Positions 33,036 through 41,963 of a stretch of 42,006 nucleotides of DNA are shown here, piece by piece (position 1 is the stretch's first letter; the number at the start of each line of letters is the position of its first letter). Location of the stretch: assembly GCA_964470195.1 (NCBI GenBank), contig CAYYBG010000017.1:1-42006 (forward strand), read 5' to 3'. The notes under the pieces are model-generated. The model searched no databases and was not told the DNA's origin. It was given only the letters and a program-made list of their open reading frames with translations. The position numbers and the translations under genes are program-made. Source of the stretch: RFPI01 sp964470195 (GTDB lineage Bacteria; Pseudomonadota; Gammaproteobacteria; Burkholderiales; Methylophilaceae).

Positions 33036-34224
33036 TATGCCAGATGCGCGAGGTCACTTTGGACCTTTTGGCGGTATCTTTGTCGCGGAGACCTTGGTTG
33101 AGGCGCTAGAAGAGCTGCGCGTCATGTATGAAAAATATCGTTTTGATTCTGAGTTCTTGGCCGAATTCGCCCATGATCTCAAGCATTTCGTAGGTCGTCC
33201 AAGCCCTATTTATCATGCCAAACGATGGTCTGATCAGGTGGGTGGTGCGCAGATTTATCTGAAACGTGAGGATTTAAATCATACCGGTGCTCACAAGGTC
33301 AATAACACAGTAGGGCAGGCATTATTAGCCAAACGTATGGGCAAGCCACGTGTCATTGCTGAAACTGGAGCAGGACAACATGGGGTGGCAACCGCTACCA
33401 TCGCAGCGCGTATGGGCTTGGAATGTGTGGTGTATATGGGCTCTGAGGACGTTAAGCGTCAAGCCCCCAATGTGTTTCGTATGAAGCTACTGGGCGCCAC
33501 GGTAGTCCCAGTTGAAAGTGGCTCTAAAACCCTGAAAGATGCCTTAAATGAAGCTATGCGTGATTGGGTGACCAACATTGAAAATACCTTCTACATCATA
33601 GGAACAGTCGCTGGTCCCCACCCATACCCTATGATGGTGCGTGATTTTCAGGCGGTTATCGGCGTCGAAGCTAAAATTCAAATGCAAGAAATTGTAGGCC
33701 GCCAGCCAGATGCAGTGGTGGCATGTGTCGGTGGTGGCTCAAATGCCATGGGTATCTTCTATCCCTATATTGATGTGCCAAATGTACGTTTAATCGGTGT
33801 TGAGGCGGCTGGTCATGGCATAGAAACAGGCAAGCATGCAGCACCATTAACAAGTAATAGTGCCATAGGAGTGTTGCATGGCAATCGCACCTATTTAATG
33901 CAAGACGAGGATGGTCAAATCATTGAAACCCATTCTATCTCTGCAGGTTTAGATTATCCTGGCGTTGGCCCAGAGCATGCATGGTTAAAAGACAGCAGCC
34001 GTGCCGAGTATGTGGCAGTCACCGATGATGAAGCCATGCAAGCATTCCACCATCTGTGTCAAACAGAAGGCATTATTCCAGCATTAGAATCTAGCCATGC
34101 ATTGGCTTACGCTCAAAAATTGGCCAAAACCATGAAGCCATCGGAAGTCATATTGGTCAACTTATCTGGTCGTGGAGATAAAGATATCAACACGGTTGCA
34201 AATCTATCAGGAATTAAACTGTAA
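33022..34224 (+). CDS. trpB: Tryptophan synthase beta chain
   Basis: PLP enzyme joining indole and serine, 400 residues. PLP Lys92 lies in HTGAHKVNNTVGQAL, catalytic Glu in AETGAGQHGVATAT, phosphate-binding GGGSNAMGIFYP, and the C-terminal SGRGDKD. AAGGAG at 33010-33015 is a strong ribosome site and fixes the start inside the last codons of trpF. Confidence 0.97.
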   Translation: MQPYDMPDARGHFGPFGGIFVAETLVEALEELRVMYEKYRFDSEFLAEFAHDLKHFVGRPSPIYHAKRWSDQVGGAQIYLKREDLNHTGAHKVNNTVGQALLAKRMGKPRVIAETGAGQHGVATATIAARMGLECVVYMGSEDVKRQAPNVFRMKLLGATVVPVESGSKTLKDALNEAMRDWVTNIENTFYIIGTVAGPHPYPMMVRDFQAVIGVEAKIQMQEIVGRQPDAVVACVGGGSNAMGIFYPYIDVPNVRLIGVEAAGHGIETGKHAAPLTSNSAIGVLHGNRTYLMQDEDGQIIETHSISAGLDYPGVGPEHAWLKDSSRAEYVAVTDDEAMQAFHHLCQTEGIIPALESSHALAYAQKLAKTMKPSEVILVNLSGRGDKDINTVANLSGIKL

Positions 34225-34228
34225 ATTT

Positions 34229-35026
34229 ATGTCGCGTTTAGAACAAACATTTGCGCAATTGGCGCAACAGCATAAGAAAGCCCTTATCCCCTACATTACT
34301 GCAGGCGATCCACATCCCGATAAAACAGTTGCGATTATGCATGGTTTGGTTGAGGCGGGTGCCGACGTGATTGAATTGGGTGTGCCTTTTTCCGACCCGA
34401 TGGCCGATGGTCCAGTGATACAGCGTGCCAGCGAGAGAGCTTTGGCTTTCAAAGTTGGATTGCGCGATGTGTTGGCGATGGTGCAACAGTTTCGTCAACA
34501 AAACGATAAGACACCTATCGTATTAATGGGTTATGCCAATCCAATTGAAGCCATGGGTAGCCAAAAATTTGCTGATTTGGCCAAACAAGCTGGGGTAGAT
34601 GGAGTTCTCACGGTGGATTATCCCCCCGAAGAATGCACTGAGTTCGCGCAACAACTAAAAGCCCATGACATTGATCCGGTGTTTTTATTATCCCCGACCA
34701 CTGATACAAATCGAGTAAAACTGATAGTCGAGCAGGCCAGTGGTTTTGTTTATTATGTCTCTCTCAAAGGTGTCACGGGTGCCAAGAACATGGACGTTCA
34801 AGAGGTGCAGCAGCGTGTCGCAGAAATTCGTGCGATGACAGGACTGCCTATTGGCGTGGGTTTTGGTGTGCGAGATGCAGCTACTGCCTCCGCTGTGGCG
34901 CAATTTGCTGATGCCGTGGTGGTGGGTAGTCGTATGGTGCAAGAAATCGAACAATCGTCAGTGGACAATGTGGTGAGCAACACCCTTGCTTTGACACGTT
35001 CACTACGTCAGGCTATCGACGCTTAA
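34229..35026 (+). CDS. trpA: Tryptophan synthase alpha chain
   Basis: Cleaves indole-3-glycerol phosphate and channels indole to TrpB. It is 265 residues with catalytic E49 and D60 in VIELGVPFSDPMADGPVIQ, the loop YVSLKGVTGA, and phosphate site GVGFGVRDA. A longer frame starting inside trpB at 34172 is rejected because the ATG at 34229 sits four bases after the trpB stop, where homologues begin. The trp genes for earlier steps (E, G, D, C) are elsewhere. Confidence 0.97.
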   Translation: MSRLEQTFAQLAQQHKKALIPYITAGDPHPDKTVAIMHGLVEAGADVIELGVPFSDPMADGPVIQRASERALAFKVGLRDVLAMVQQFRQQNDKTPIVLMGYANPIEAMGSQKFADLAKQAGVDGVLTVDYPPEECTEFAQQLKAHDIDPVFLLSPTTDTNRVKLIVEQASGFVYYVSLKGVTGAKNMDVQEVQQRVAEIRAMTGLPIGVGFGVRDAATASAVAQFADAVVVGSRMVQEIEQSSVDNVVSNTLALTRSLRQAIDA

Positions 35027-35065
35027 TTCGCGCCCAAAGCCAAGAATACATCTGAGGAGATTGCC

Positions 35066-35938
35066 ATGAGTTGGTTAGAAAAAATTCTTCCACCAAAAAT
35101 CAAACGTTCTGCTGGACCTAGCAAAAAAAATGTACCAGAGGGCTTATGGAGTAAATGTCCCAAGTGTGACAGCGTGCTGTATCGCACAGATTTAGAGGCT
35201 AATGCTGAGGTTTGTCCCAAATGCGCCTATCACAGCCGCATTTCTGCAAGAGATCGATTAAATTTATTGTTAGATGAAACCGGTCGTGAGGAAATTGGCG
35301 CGCAGGTAGAGCCTATCGACCCACTGCATTTTAAAGATAGCAAGAAATATGCAGACAGGATTAAATCAGCGCAGTCTGAAGTGGGCGAAAAAGATGCGTT
35401 GGTGGTCATGAAAGGTAGCATCAAGTCAGTCCCAGTGGTGGTGGCGGTATTTGAGTTTAAATTTATGGGTGGGTCGATGGGCTCAGTGGTGGGTGAGCGC
35501 TTTGTCAGAGGCGTGCAAACGGCCATTGCCAATCAATCTGCCTTTATTTGTATTTCAGCCAGTGGTGGTGCACGTATGCAAGAAGGTTTGTTCTCCTTGA
35601 TGCAAATGGCAAAAACCAGCGCAGCTCTAACCAAACTCAGTGAGGCGCAACTGCCTTTTATTTCCGTGCTTACTGATCCCACTATGGGCGGCGTATCGGC
35701 TAGTTTTGCCATGCTGGGCGATGTCATCATCGCCGAACCACAAGCATTGATTGGGTTTGCTGGTCCTCGTGTGATTGAACAAACAGTGCGTGAAACCCTA
35801 CCAGAAGGCTTTCAGCGTGCAGAGTTTTTGTTAGAGCACGGTGCAGTCGACCTGATTATTGACCGCCGGCAGATGCGTGAGCGTTTGTCTCACATCATCA
35901 CAGCATTGATGAATCAACCTGCTCCTACTCAACAGTAA
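35066..35938 (+). CDS. accD: Acetyl-CoA carboxylase carboxyltransferase subunit beta
   Basis: Part of the carboxyltransferase that makes malonyl-CoA, 290 residues. The N-terminal zinc ribbon has C31, C34, C50 and C53, then the crotonase-like core with GGSMGSVVGERFVRG, SASGGARMQEG and LTDPTMGGVSASFAM. GAGGAG precedes the ATG by seven bases. trpA-accD-folC is a widespread proteobacterial order. Confidence 0.97.
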   Translation: MSWLEKILPPKIKRSAGPSKKNVPEGLWSKCPKCDSVLYRTDLEANAEVCPKCAYHSRISARDRLNLLLDETGREEIGAQVEPIDPLHFKDSKKYADRIKSAQSEVGEKDALVVMKGSIKSVPVVVAVFEFKFMGGSMGSVVGERFVRGVQTAIANQSAFICISASGGARMQEGLFSLMQMAKTSAALTKLSEAQLPFISVLTDPTMGGVSASFAMLGDVIIAEPQALIGFAGPRVIEQTVRETLPEGFQRAEFLLEHGAVDLIIDRRQMRERLSHIITALMNQPAPTQQ

Positions 35939-35949
35939 CGACTTTTGAA

Positions 35950-37227
35950 TTGAACCACGGCCACTCACTTCCCAATACCCTAGACGATTGGCTCCACTAT
36001 ATCGAAGGTTTGCATAGCAAAGATATTGAGTTGGGTCTGCAAAGAGTGCGTGAAGTAGCCCAACGCCTAGGCTTGCAGCCCGATTTTCCCATCATTACAG
36101 TCGCCGGTACTAATGGCAAAGGATCTACCTGTGCCATGCTGGCACAGATTTATCAAGCCGCGGGTTATCGTGTTGCCAGCTATTCCTCTCCACACCTAAT
36201 CAGTTACCTTGAGCGAATTCGTATCAACCAGCAGATGATTGCTGAGTCACAGGCGCTGGCGGCGTTTGAGGCAGTCGAACAAGCCCGATTAGATACTGCC
36301 TTAACTTATTTTGAATATGGCACTTTAGCCGCCATGTGGCATTTTCAACAATCCGATATCGAGGTCGCCATTTTGGAAATAGGGATGGGTGGGCGTTTAG
36401 ATGCTGTCAATTTATTTGAACCTGATTGTAGTGTCGTCACCAGTGTAGACTTGGATCACATGGAGTTTTTAGGTCCCACACGTGAAGCCATAGGTAGAGA
36501 AAAAGCAGGTGTATTCAGACCCCATAAACCAGCGATATGCGGCGATCGTCAGCCGCCTAAGTCCTTGCTGGATTATGCCAAACAAATACAAAGCCAACTG
36601 TTGCTTATCGGCCGAGATTTCGACTATCAAACAAGCGGCGATGGCTGGCAATTTCAGCATGGCGAATTATGCTTATCCGAGCTACCTTTACCCTCTTTGA
36701 AAGGCAAGTTTCAGCTGGATAATGCAAGTGTCGCGTTGATGGCATTGCAACAAATGCAGAACAAATTGCCTGTGGATTGGCAGGTACTGCAATATGCGCT
36801 TGCTCATATTGAGTTGGCGGGTCGCTTTCAAACTTTGGCGCATAATCCGCAAGTGATTGTCGATGTGGCACACAACCCCCATGCAGCACAAGCATTAATG
36901 ACCACCTTGGCAAACCAACCATGTGCTGGCAACACCATTGCGATAATGGCCATGTTGGCAGATAAAGATATCCGTCAAGTGGTTGAGATCATGATGCCGG
37001 TGATAGACCAATGGTACGTTGCACCACTGCAACATCCACGTGCGGCACCATTATCTTCAATGGTGACTGCAATGCGCCAAGCGGGATGGCGTGGTGGTGA
37101 GCATCAGCATGAAAACCTGAAAAATGCCTATTTTGACGCTTACAAGCAAGCCGCTGAAAATGATAGAATTATAGTGTTTGGTTCTTTCTTTACAGTAGCG
37201 GCAATTATGCAAATCCTGCTCGATTAA
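35950..37227 (+). CDS. folC: Bifunctional folylpolyglutamate/dihydrofolate synthase
   Basis: Adds glutamate to folates (and to dihydropteroate in the bifunctional type). It is 425 residues, Mur-ligase-like: P-loop GTNGKGS at 53-59, SYSSPHLISYLERI, the metal-binding EIGMGGRLDAVN, DLDHMEFLG, and the C-terminal VDVAHNPHAA with the ligase His. The start is TTG at 35950, 11 bases after accD; no ATG occurs before the first conserved segment (LDDWLHYIE). Confidence 0.95.
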   Translation: MNHGHSLPNTLDDWLHYIEGLHSKDIELGLQRVREVAQRLGLQPDFPIITVAGTNGKGSTCAMLAQIYQAAGYRVASYSSPHLISYLERIRINQQMIAESQALAAFEAVEQARLDTALTYFEYGTLAAMWHFQQSDIEVAILEIGMGGRLDAVNLFEPDCSVVTSVDLDHMEFLGPTREAIGREKAGVFRPHKPAICGDRQPPKSLLDYAKQIQSQLLLIGRDFDYQTSGDGWQFQHGELCLSELPLPSLKGKFQLDNASVALMALQQMQNKLPVDWQVLQYALAHIELAGRFQTLAHNPQVIVDVAHNPHAAQALMTTLANQPCAGNTIAIMAMLADKDIRQVVEIMMPVIDQWYVAPLQHPRAAPLSSMVTAMRQAGWRGGEHQHENLKNAYFDAYKQAAENDRIIVFGSFFTVAAIMQILLD

Positions 37228-37239
37228 ATAGGGAAAACA

Positions 37240-37779
37240 ATGGCACAAGAAAACACGCAATCGGATTATCAGGAAGTTGAATTTAACAAGCGCGCACGCA
37301 GAAGATTAGTTGGTTCGATTGCTTTAGTGCTGTTAATGATAGTGTTGTTGCCTATGGTGCTGGAGGATAAACATCAAGAGCCAACCAATCCAAATTTAGT
37401 GATTAGCATCCCCAATGAACAAAACACAGTGCCAACGCCCAACCCTGAACCAGCCGCCTCGCCAGCAAGCCCAAGCGACAATGCTGGCATTGAAGACCTG
37501 AGTCAAGCTGAAGCAACACCAGAAAAGCCTGCTGTAGTTGATCAAAACGAGACCAATGGCAGTGCCATTCAAGTACAAGTCGGGGTGTTTTCAGATAGCG
37601 CCAACGTCAAGCAAATTCAAAGCAAACTAGAAAACAACGGTTTTAAAGTGCAAACCAACGCTTACGCCACTGGCAAGATTCGTATCCGTGTCGGGCCATA
37701 CAGTACAAAGGCTGACGCCGATGCTGCCATCGCCAAGTTACAAACCCTTAAATTTAATCCAATGATTGTGCATGACTAG
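37240..37779 (+). CDS. dedD: SPOR-domain cell-division protein, DedD-like
   Basis: A 179-residue protein with a basic cytoplasmic N-terminus, one membrane helix at about 24-41, a Pro/Gln/Glu-rich periplasmic linker, and a SPOR domain at about 108-178 (IQVQVGVFSDSANVKQIQSKL, then IRVGPYSTKADADAAIAKL). SPOR domains bind denuded glycan strands at the septum. Name given by position between folC and cvpA and by domain order. AGGGA precedes the ATG. Confidence 0.88.
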   Translation: MAQENTQSDYQEVEFNKRARRRLVGSIALVLLMIVLLPMVLEDKHQEPTNPNLVISIPNEQNTVPTPNPEPAASPASPSDNAGIEDLSQAEATPEKPAVVDQNETNGSAIQVQVGVFSDSANVKQIQSKLENNGFKVQTNAYATGKIRIRVGPYSTKADADAAIAKLQTLKFNPMIVHD

Positions 37780-38263
37780 TTTCGATTACTTTATATTGAC
37801 CCTGATTGCCGGCTCGGTTCTTCTCAGTGTCGTGAGAGGGTTGGTAAAAGAGCTTTTATCTATCATTGCTTGGGTGGTTTCGTTTATCGTAGCCAAGTTG
37901 TATACCGTGGAGTTATCGGCATTATTACCCGAGGCAATCCCAAGTGATTCATTGCGTTACTTAGCAGCATTTTTAATGCTTTTTCTTGCCAGTTTATTAG
38001 TCTTTACCTTATTAAGTATTGCATTATCACAAGTGGTCAAGGTGGCAGGCATGGGCTGGTTGGATAGGGTGCTCGGTGCTGTGTTTGGCTTTGCCCGTGG
38101 TTTATTGGTGGTGGTGATGGTAGTGATGTTGTGTGGATTGACCTCATTGCCACAACATCCTGCTTGGCGCTCTGCCTTGCTGAGTGCGCCGTTAGAAGCG
38201 TTGGTTGGTAAAGTGTTGCCATGGATGCCAAGCGTGTTCGCAGAAAAAATTCATTTTGAGTAA
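37772..38263 (+). CDS. cvpA: CvpA family inner-membrane protein
   Basis: A 163-residue protein with four membrane helices. The N-terminus FDYFILTLIAGSVLLSVVRGLVKELLSIIAW, with its Arg-Gly and Glu-Leu-Leu-Ser pair, is characteristic, and GWLDRVLGAVFGFARGLLVV marks the second half. E. coli CvpA is needed for colicin V production and affects envelope stress tolerance; the molecular function is unsettled. The ATG at 37772 overlaps dedD by eight bases. It precedes purF as in most proteobacteria. Confidence 0.92.
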   Translation: MTSFDYFILTLIAGSVLLSVVRGLVKELLSIIAWVVSFIVAKLYTVELSALLPEAIPSDSLRYLAAFLMLFLASLLVFTLLSIALSQVVKVAGMGWLDRVLGAVFGFARGLLVVVMVVMLCGLTSLPQHPAWRSALLSAPLEALVGKVLPWMPSVFAEKIHFE

Positions 38264-38283
38264 AACGCGATAGGTCATTAAAT

Positions 38284-39840
38284 ATGTGCGGAATTTTAGG
38301 TATCGTCGGAAAAAATCCAGTCAATCAGTTGCTTTATGATGGACTGCTGGTGCTTCAACATCGTGGACAGGATGCCGCTGGTATCGTGACATGTGATGGC
38401 AGTACCTTTTATATGCATAAAAATAATGGCTTGGTTCAGGATGTTTTTCAAACCAGACATATGCGTAGTTTGATAGGCAATGCAGGAATCGCGCATGTAC
38501 GTTACCCCACTGCTGGATCGTCATCAGCCGCAGAGGCACAACCCTTTTATGTGAACTCACCATTTGGCATCGTATTGGGTCATAACGGCAATTTGACCAA
38601 CTCCAAACAGCTGAAACAAGAAATATTCCGTCAGGATTTGCGCCATATTAATACCAGCTCTGATTCAGAGGTTTTGCTCAATGTATTGGCGCATGAAATC
38701 GAACAAACAGCCCACAGTGCGGTGCTCGACGCAGATATGATTTTTGATGCGGTGGTTGGCGTACATAAGCGTGTCAAAGGTGCTTATGCCGTGGTGGCTA
38801 TGGTTGCCAATTATGGATTGTTGGCGTTTCGTGATCCGCATGGTATTCGTCCCTTAGTGATAGGCAAATCCGAGAGCGACAAGGGCGTGGAATATATTGT
38901 TGCTTCAGAGAGTGTGGCGTTGGACGTGTTGGGCTTTCAGTTAGTGCGAGATGTAGCGCCAGGTGAGGCGATATTCATTGATCTAGAAGGAAATATGTTC
39001 AGTCGTCAATGTGCCCCTCAAGCAAAATTGAGCCCTTGTATCTTTGAGTATGTCTATCTAGCACGACCAGACTCGCTAATCGATGGCGTATCGGTATATC
39101 AAACCCGCTTGCATATGGGGGAAAGCTTGGCGCAAAAAATTCGTCGGGAATGGCAACATCTCAAGATAGACGTGGTGATTCCTATTCCTGATACCAGTCG
39201 TCCCAGCGCATTACAACTAGCCAATGAATTGGGGCTCACCTATCGTGAGGGATTCATCAAGAATCGCTACATTGGCAGAACCTTTATCATGCCAGGACAG
39301 GCGTTACGAAAAAAATCAGTCAGGCAAAAACTTAATCCTATTGGCATGGAATTTAAGGGAAAAAATGTACTGTTGGTCGACGACTCTATCGTTCGTGGCA
39401 CAACTTCGCAGCAAATCGTACAAATGGCGCGGGATGCTGGTGCCAATCAAGTATTTTTTGCTTCTGCCGCGCCTCCTGTCAGATTCCCCAATGTGTATGG
39501 TATCGATATGCCAAGCCGACATGAGTTATTGGCCACTGGTCGCAGTGATGAACAGATTTGTCGTGAAATCGGCGCTGATGCTTTGATTTATCAGGATTTA
39601 GATGCGCTAATCGAGGCAGTCAAACAAAGCAATCCGCACATCACACAATTTGATTGTTCTTGTTTTGACGGTCGATACATCACTGGAGATATAGACGAGG
39701 CCTATTTGGCGGCAGTCGAAAATGCCCGAGGTGACGGAGAGAAAATTAAGCGTCCCACCGATTCCATCACCCAATTAGATTTAAATCTTGTCGGTTCACA
39801 GACCGCAGAAGATGAGCCTGAAACAGAAGCGTCTGCCTAA
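38284..39840 (+). CDS. purF: Amidophosphoribosyltransferase
   Basis: First committed step of purine synthesis: PRPP plus glutamine to phosphoribosylamine. It is 518 residues. Nucleophile Cys2 (MCGILGIVG) opens the Ntn glutaminase domain, with HRGQDAAG and GHNGNLTN. The phosphoribosyltransferase domain carries the PRPP motif VLLVDDSIVRGTTS at 362-375. No propeptide precedes Cys2, as in E. coli. No iron-sulfur cysteine pattern was noticed. Confidence 0.97.
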   Translation: MCGILGIVGKNPVNQLLYDGLLVLQHRGQDAAGIVTCDGSTFYMHKNNGLVQDVFQTRHMRSLIGNAGIAHVRYPTAGSSSAAEAQPFYVNSPFGIVLGHNGNLTNSKQLKQEIFRQDLRHINTSSDSEVLLNVLAHEIEQTAHSAVLDADMIFDAVVGVHKRVKGAYAVVAMVANYGLLAFRDPHGIRPLVIGKSESDKGVEYIVASESVALDVLGFQLVRDVAPGEAIFIDLEGNMFSRQCAPQAKLSPCIFEYVYLARPDSLIDGVSVYQTRLHMGESLAQKIRREWQHLKIDVVIPIPDTSRPSALQLANELGLTYREGFIKNRYIGRTFIMPGQALRKKSVRQKLNPIGMEFKGKNVLLVDDSIVRGTTSQQIVQMARDAGANQVFFASAAPPVRFPNVYGIDMPSRHELLATGRSDEQICREIGADALIYQDLDALIEAVKQSNPHITQFDCSCFDGRYITGDIDEAYLAAVENARGDGEKIKRPTDSITQLDLNLVGSQTAEDEPETEASA

Positions 39841-39870
39841 TATCACCAGCCTAAAACAGGAAACCATGCG

Positions 39871-41055
39871 ATGAGCAAGTCACCACATTTTGATACCCTA
39901 GCCGTTCGTGCTGGTGCAGAGATGACCGAGTTTGGAGAGAACTCTGAAGCACTGTTTATGAACTCAAGTTTTCGTTTTAAAACTGCAGCCCAAGCGGCAG
40001 CACGTTTTGGCGGAACTGAGCCTGGCAATATCTATTCGCGCTTTACCAATCCAACGGTCAGCATGCTACAAAATAAATTGGCAGCATTAGAGGGGGCAGA
40101 GCAATGTGTCGCCACTTCAAGTGGCATGGCAGCGATTTTGGCGTGTGTCATGGGTTTATGTAACAGCGGTGATCATGTGATTGCCTCGCGCAGTATTTTT
40201 GGCACCAGCGTACAGTTATTCGGCAATATTTTGAAGCGTTGGGGGTTGCAGGTAAGTTTCGTCTCATTGACCGATATCAATGAATGGGAAAAAGCCATAC
40301 AACCTAATAGCAAATTATTATTTGTAGAAACACCCTCCAACCCGCTCACCGAAGTATGTGATATCGCCGCACTGGCGCATTTGGCACACAGCAAAGGCCT
40401 GCTATTGGCTGTTGATAATTGTTTTTGTACGCCCGCGATACAACTGCCGATTCAGCATGGCGCTGATATTATTATTCATTCAGCCACCAAATATATTGAC
40501 GGACAAGGTCGTTGTCTAGGCGGTGCTGTGCTGGGTACTAAGGCGCTGATGGAGCCAGTGTATGGCTTTTTGCGTAGCGCTGGGGTCACCATGAGTGCGT
40601 TTAATGCTTGGGTGTTTCTAAAAGGCTTAGAAACGCTGCATATTCGTATGCAAGCCCACGCACAAAACGCCCTGAAATTAGCCACTTGGTTAGAACAACA
40701 AACCGGCGTACAGCGGGTATATTACCCAGGACTGGCCTCTCATCCACAACATTCATTAGCCATGAAACAACAAAGCAATGGGGCAGGGATAGTCAGTTTT
40801 GAGGTAAAAGCAAAAGCAGGTCAGACCGAACAAGAAGCTGCTTGGGCAGTGATTGATGCCACAAAAATGATTTCTATCACGGCAAATTTGGGGGATGTCA
40901 AATCGACTATCACCCACCCAGCCACTACAACCCACAGTCGTGTCAGCGCAGAGGAGAGAGCGGCGGCAGGCATCCGTGATAACTTGGTCAGAATTGCTGT
41001 TGGATTAGAGCATATCGATGACTTAACAGCGGATTTGGCGATACTGACACGCTAA
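39871..41055 (+). CDS. metZ: O-succinylhomoserine sulfhydrylase
   Basis: PLP enzyme of the Cys/Met metabolism family that makes homocysteine directly from sulfide and an acylated homoserine. It is 394 residues, with YSRFTNPTVSMLQNKLAALEGAE, TSSGMAAI, ESPSNP-like ETPSNPLTEV, and PLP Lys207 in HSATKYIDGQGR. The position after purF is the usual one for MetZ, which separates it from cystathionine gamma-synthase paralogues. AGGA lies nine bases before the ATG; an out-of-frame ATG at 39866 is ignored. It ends the 21-gene run. Confidence 0.95.
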   Translation: MSKSPHFDTLAVRAGAEMTEFGENSEALFMNSSFRFKTAAQAAARFGGTEPGNIYSRFTNPTVSMLQNKLAALEGAEQCVATSSGMAAILACVMGLCNSGDHVIASRSIFGTSVQLFGNILKRWGLQVSFVSLTDINEWEKAIQPNSKLLFVETPSNPLTEVCDIAALAHLAHSKGLLLAVDNCFCTPAIQLPIQHGADIIIHSATKYIDGQGRCLGGAVLGTKALMEPVYGFLRSAGVTMSAFNAWVFLKGLETLHIRMQAHAQNALKLATWLEQQTGVQRVYYPGLASHPQHSLAMKQQSNGAGIVSFEVKAKAGQTEQEAAWAVIDATKMISITANLGDVKSTITHPATTTHSRVSAEERAAAGIRDNLVRIAVGLEHIDDLTADLAILTR

Positions 41056-41081
41056 TCATTCAAGCCAAAATACCCCATTGC

Positions 41082-41130
41082 CGTCATTCCCGCGCCTCAC
41101 CACCATCATCCCGCGTAGGCGGGAATGATG
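41082..41130. repeat. REP-like palindromic element (CGTCATTCCCGC family)
   Basis: Two left arms, CGTCATTCCCGCG (41082-41094) and the one-base-shorter CATCATCCCGCG (41104-41115), precede one right arm GCGGGAATGATG (41119-41130). The outer left arm pairs with the right arm over 12 positions with one G-T. ATTCCCGC..GCGGGAAT palindromes are dispersed repeats in many betaproteobacteria (dRS3-like in Neisseria). Confidence 0.7.
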
Positions 41131-41161
41131 AAAACCCCTCCCTTGTGAGGGGGAGGGGTTT
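41131..41161. terminator. Strong hairpin terminator after metZ
   Basis: AAACCCCTCCC (41132-41142) pairs perfectly with GGGAGGGGTTT (41151-41161) over 11 pairs, with an eight-base loop. The U-tract is short on the plus side (TTT) and AAAA on the left serves minus-strand transcripts from the RTX remnant. Confidence 0.7.
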
Positions 41162-41189
41162 GTCAGTGGATGCTAAGGGAAAAACTCGG

Positions 41190-41963
41190 TTAAATAATCA
41201 CTACACCCGTTTGGATAAGCAGTTGTGCCGCCGCACTGTTGTGGTTGTAAACATCATAGTTGACGCTGCCATCACTCACGCTGATATTCGCCGCCTTGAT
41301 CCAAACGGTGGTGTCGATATCCACTCTGTCATCATTGTTGCCGGTGATGGCCAGTTGATGCACTCTTAGTTCTTGAATCGCATAGGATTGGCCATTGGTT
41401 AAGCTGTACCAACCACTGCCACTATTAAACAAATTCAAGCCTGTCATATCCAGCACATCAGCCAATCCCAAAGTGAGGGTATTGGCAGCGCTATCTGTGG
41501 CTAAATCAATACGCTATATGCTGCTAATCCGACTATCAACCTTAGTGCTGCTGGTTGAGATTTGTCTGATATTGCTCAGGTTCAGGTGAGCCCCCTCTGT
41601 TAGTCGCAATACGTCAATACCAGAACCACCATCAATATGTGCCAGTTGTGGGTAGGTCAAGCCGGCACCATCGGTAATCTGTATCGCATTTGCAGCTAGA
41701 CTGCTGATATTGCTGGCATTTACTATCAGTACATCATTACCCGCACCGCCCATCAGCACATCATTACCGCCAGCGCCCGTCAGCGTATCATTGCCCGCTG
41801 CGCCTATGATAATTTCAGCAGCGCTCGAACCTACAAAGGTATCATTGCCATCAGTAGGCGTGTTGCTTGGGGCAAGATAACCATAGCCTCCGGTATTGGC
41901 AATAGTCGCCAGATTGACGGCTGAGGTATCGGTTTTACCAAAGATGACATAGCTGAACTGCGT
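41190..41963 (-). pseudogene. 3' remnant of an RTX/FG-GAP repeat surface or secreted protein, broken by nonsense codons
   Basis: One minus-strand frame is open from 41963, after an in-frame TAA at 41966-41964, and runs to TAA at 41192-41190, interrupted once by TAG at 41516-41514. It encodes an FG-GAP-like YVIFGKTDTSAVNLA, then calcium-binding RTX nonapeptides (GAAGNDTLTGAGGNDVLMGG), then the tail seen after RTX repeats in large adhesins: a SRISSI segment, the stop, RIDLATDSAANTLTLGLADVLDMTG, and a final NHNSAAAQLLIQTG. Both sides of the TAG are in the same frame and read as one domain, where relatives usually have Glu (GAG) at that point. Upstream of 41963 this frame is full of stops, so the N-terminal part is lost or displaced. 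Readthrough or sequencing error remain alternatives. Confidence 0.75.

Noticed and set aside
34172..34228. N-terminal extension of trpA into trpB
   Set aside because: Homologous TrpA proteins start at the ATG at 34229, just after the trpB stop; the extension would only re-read trpB sequence.
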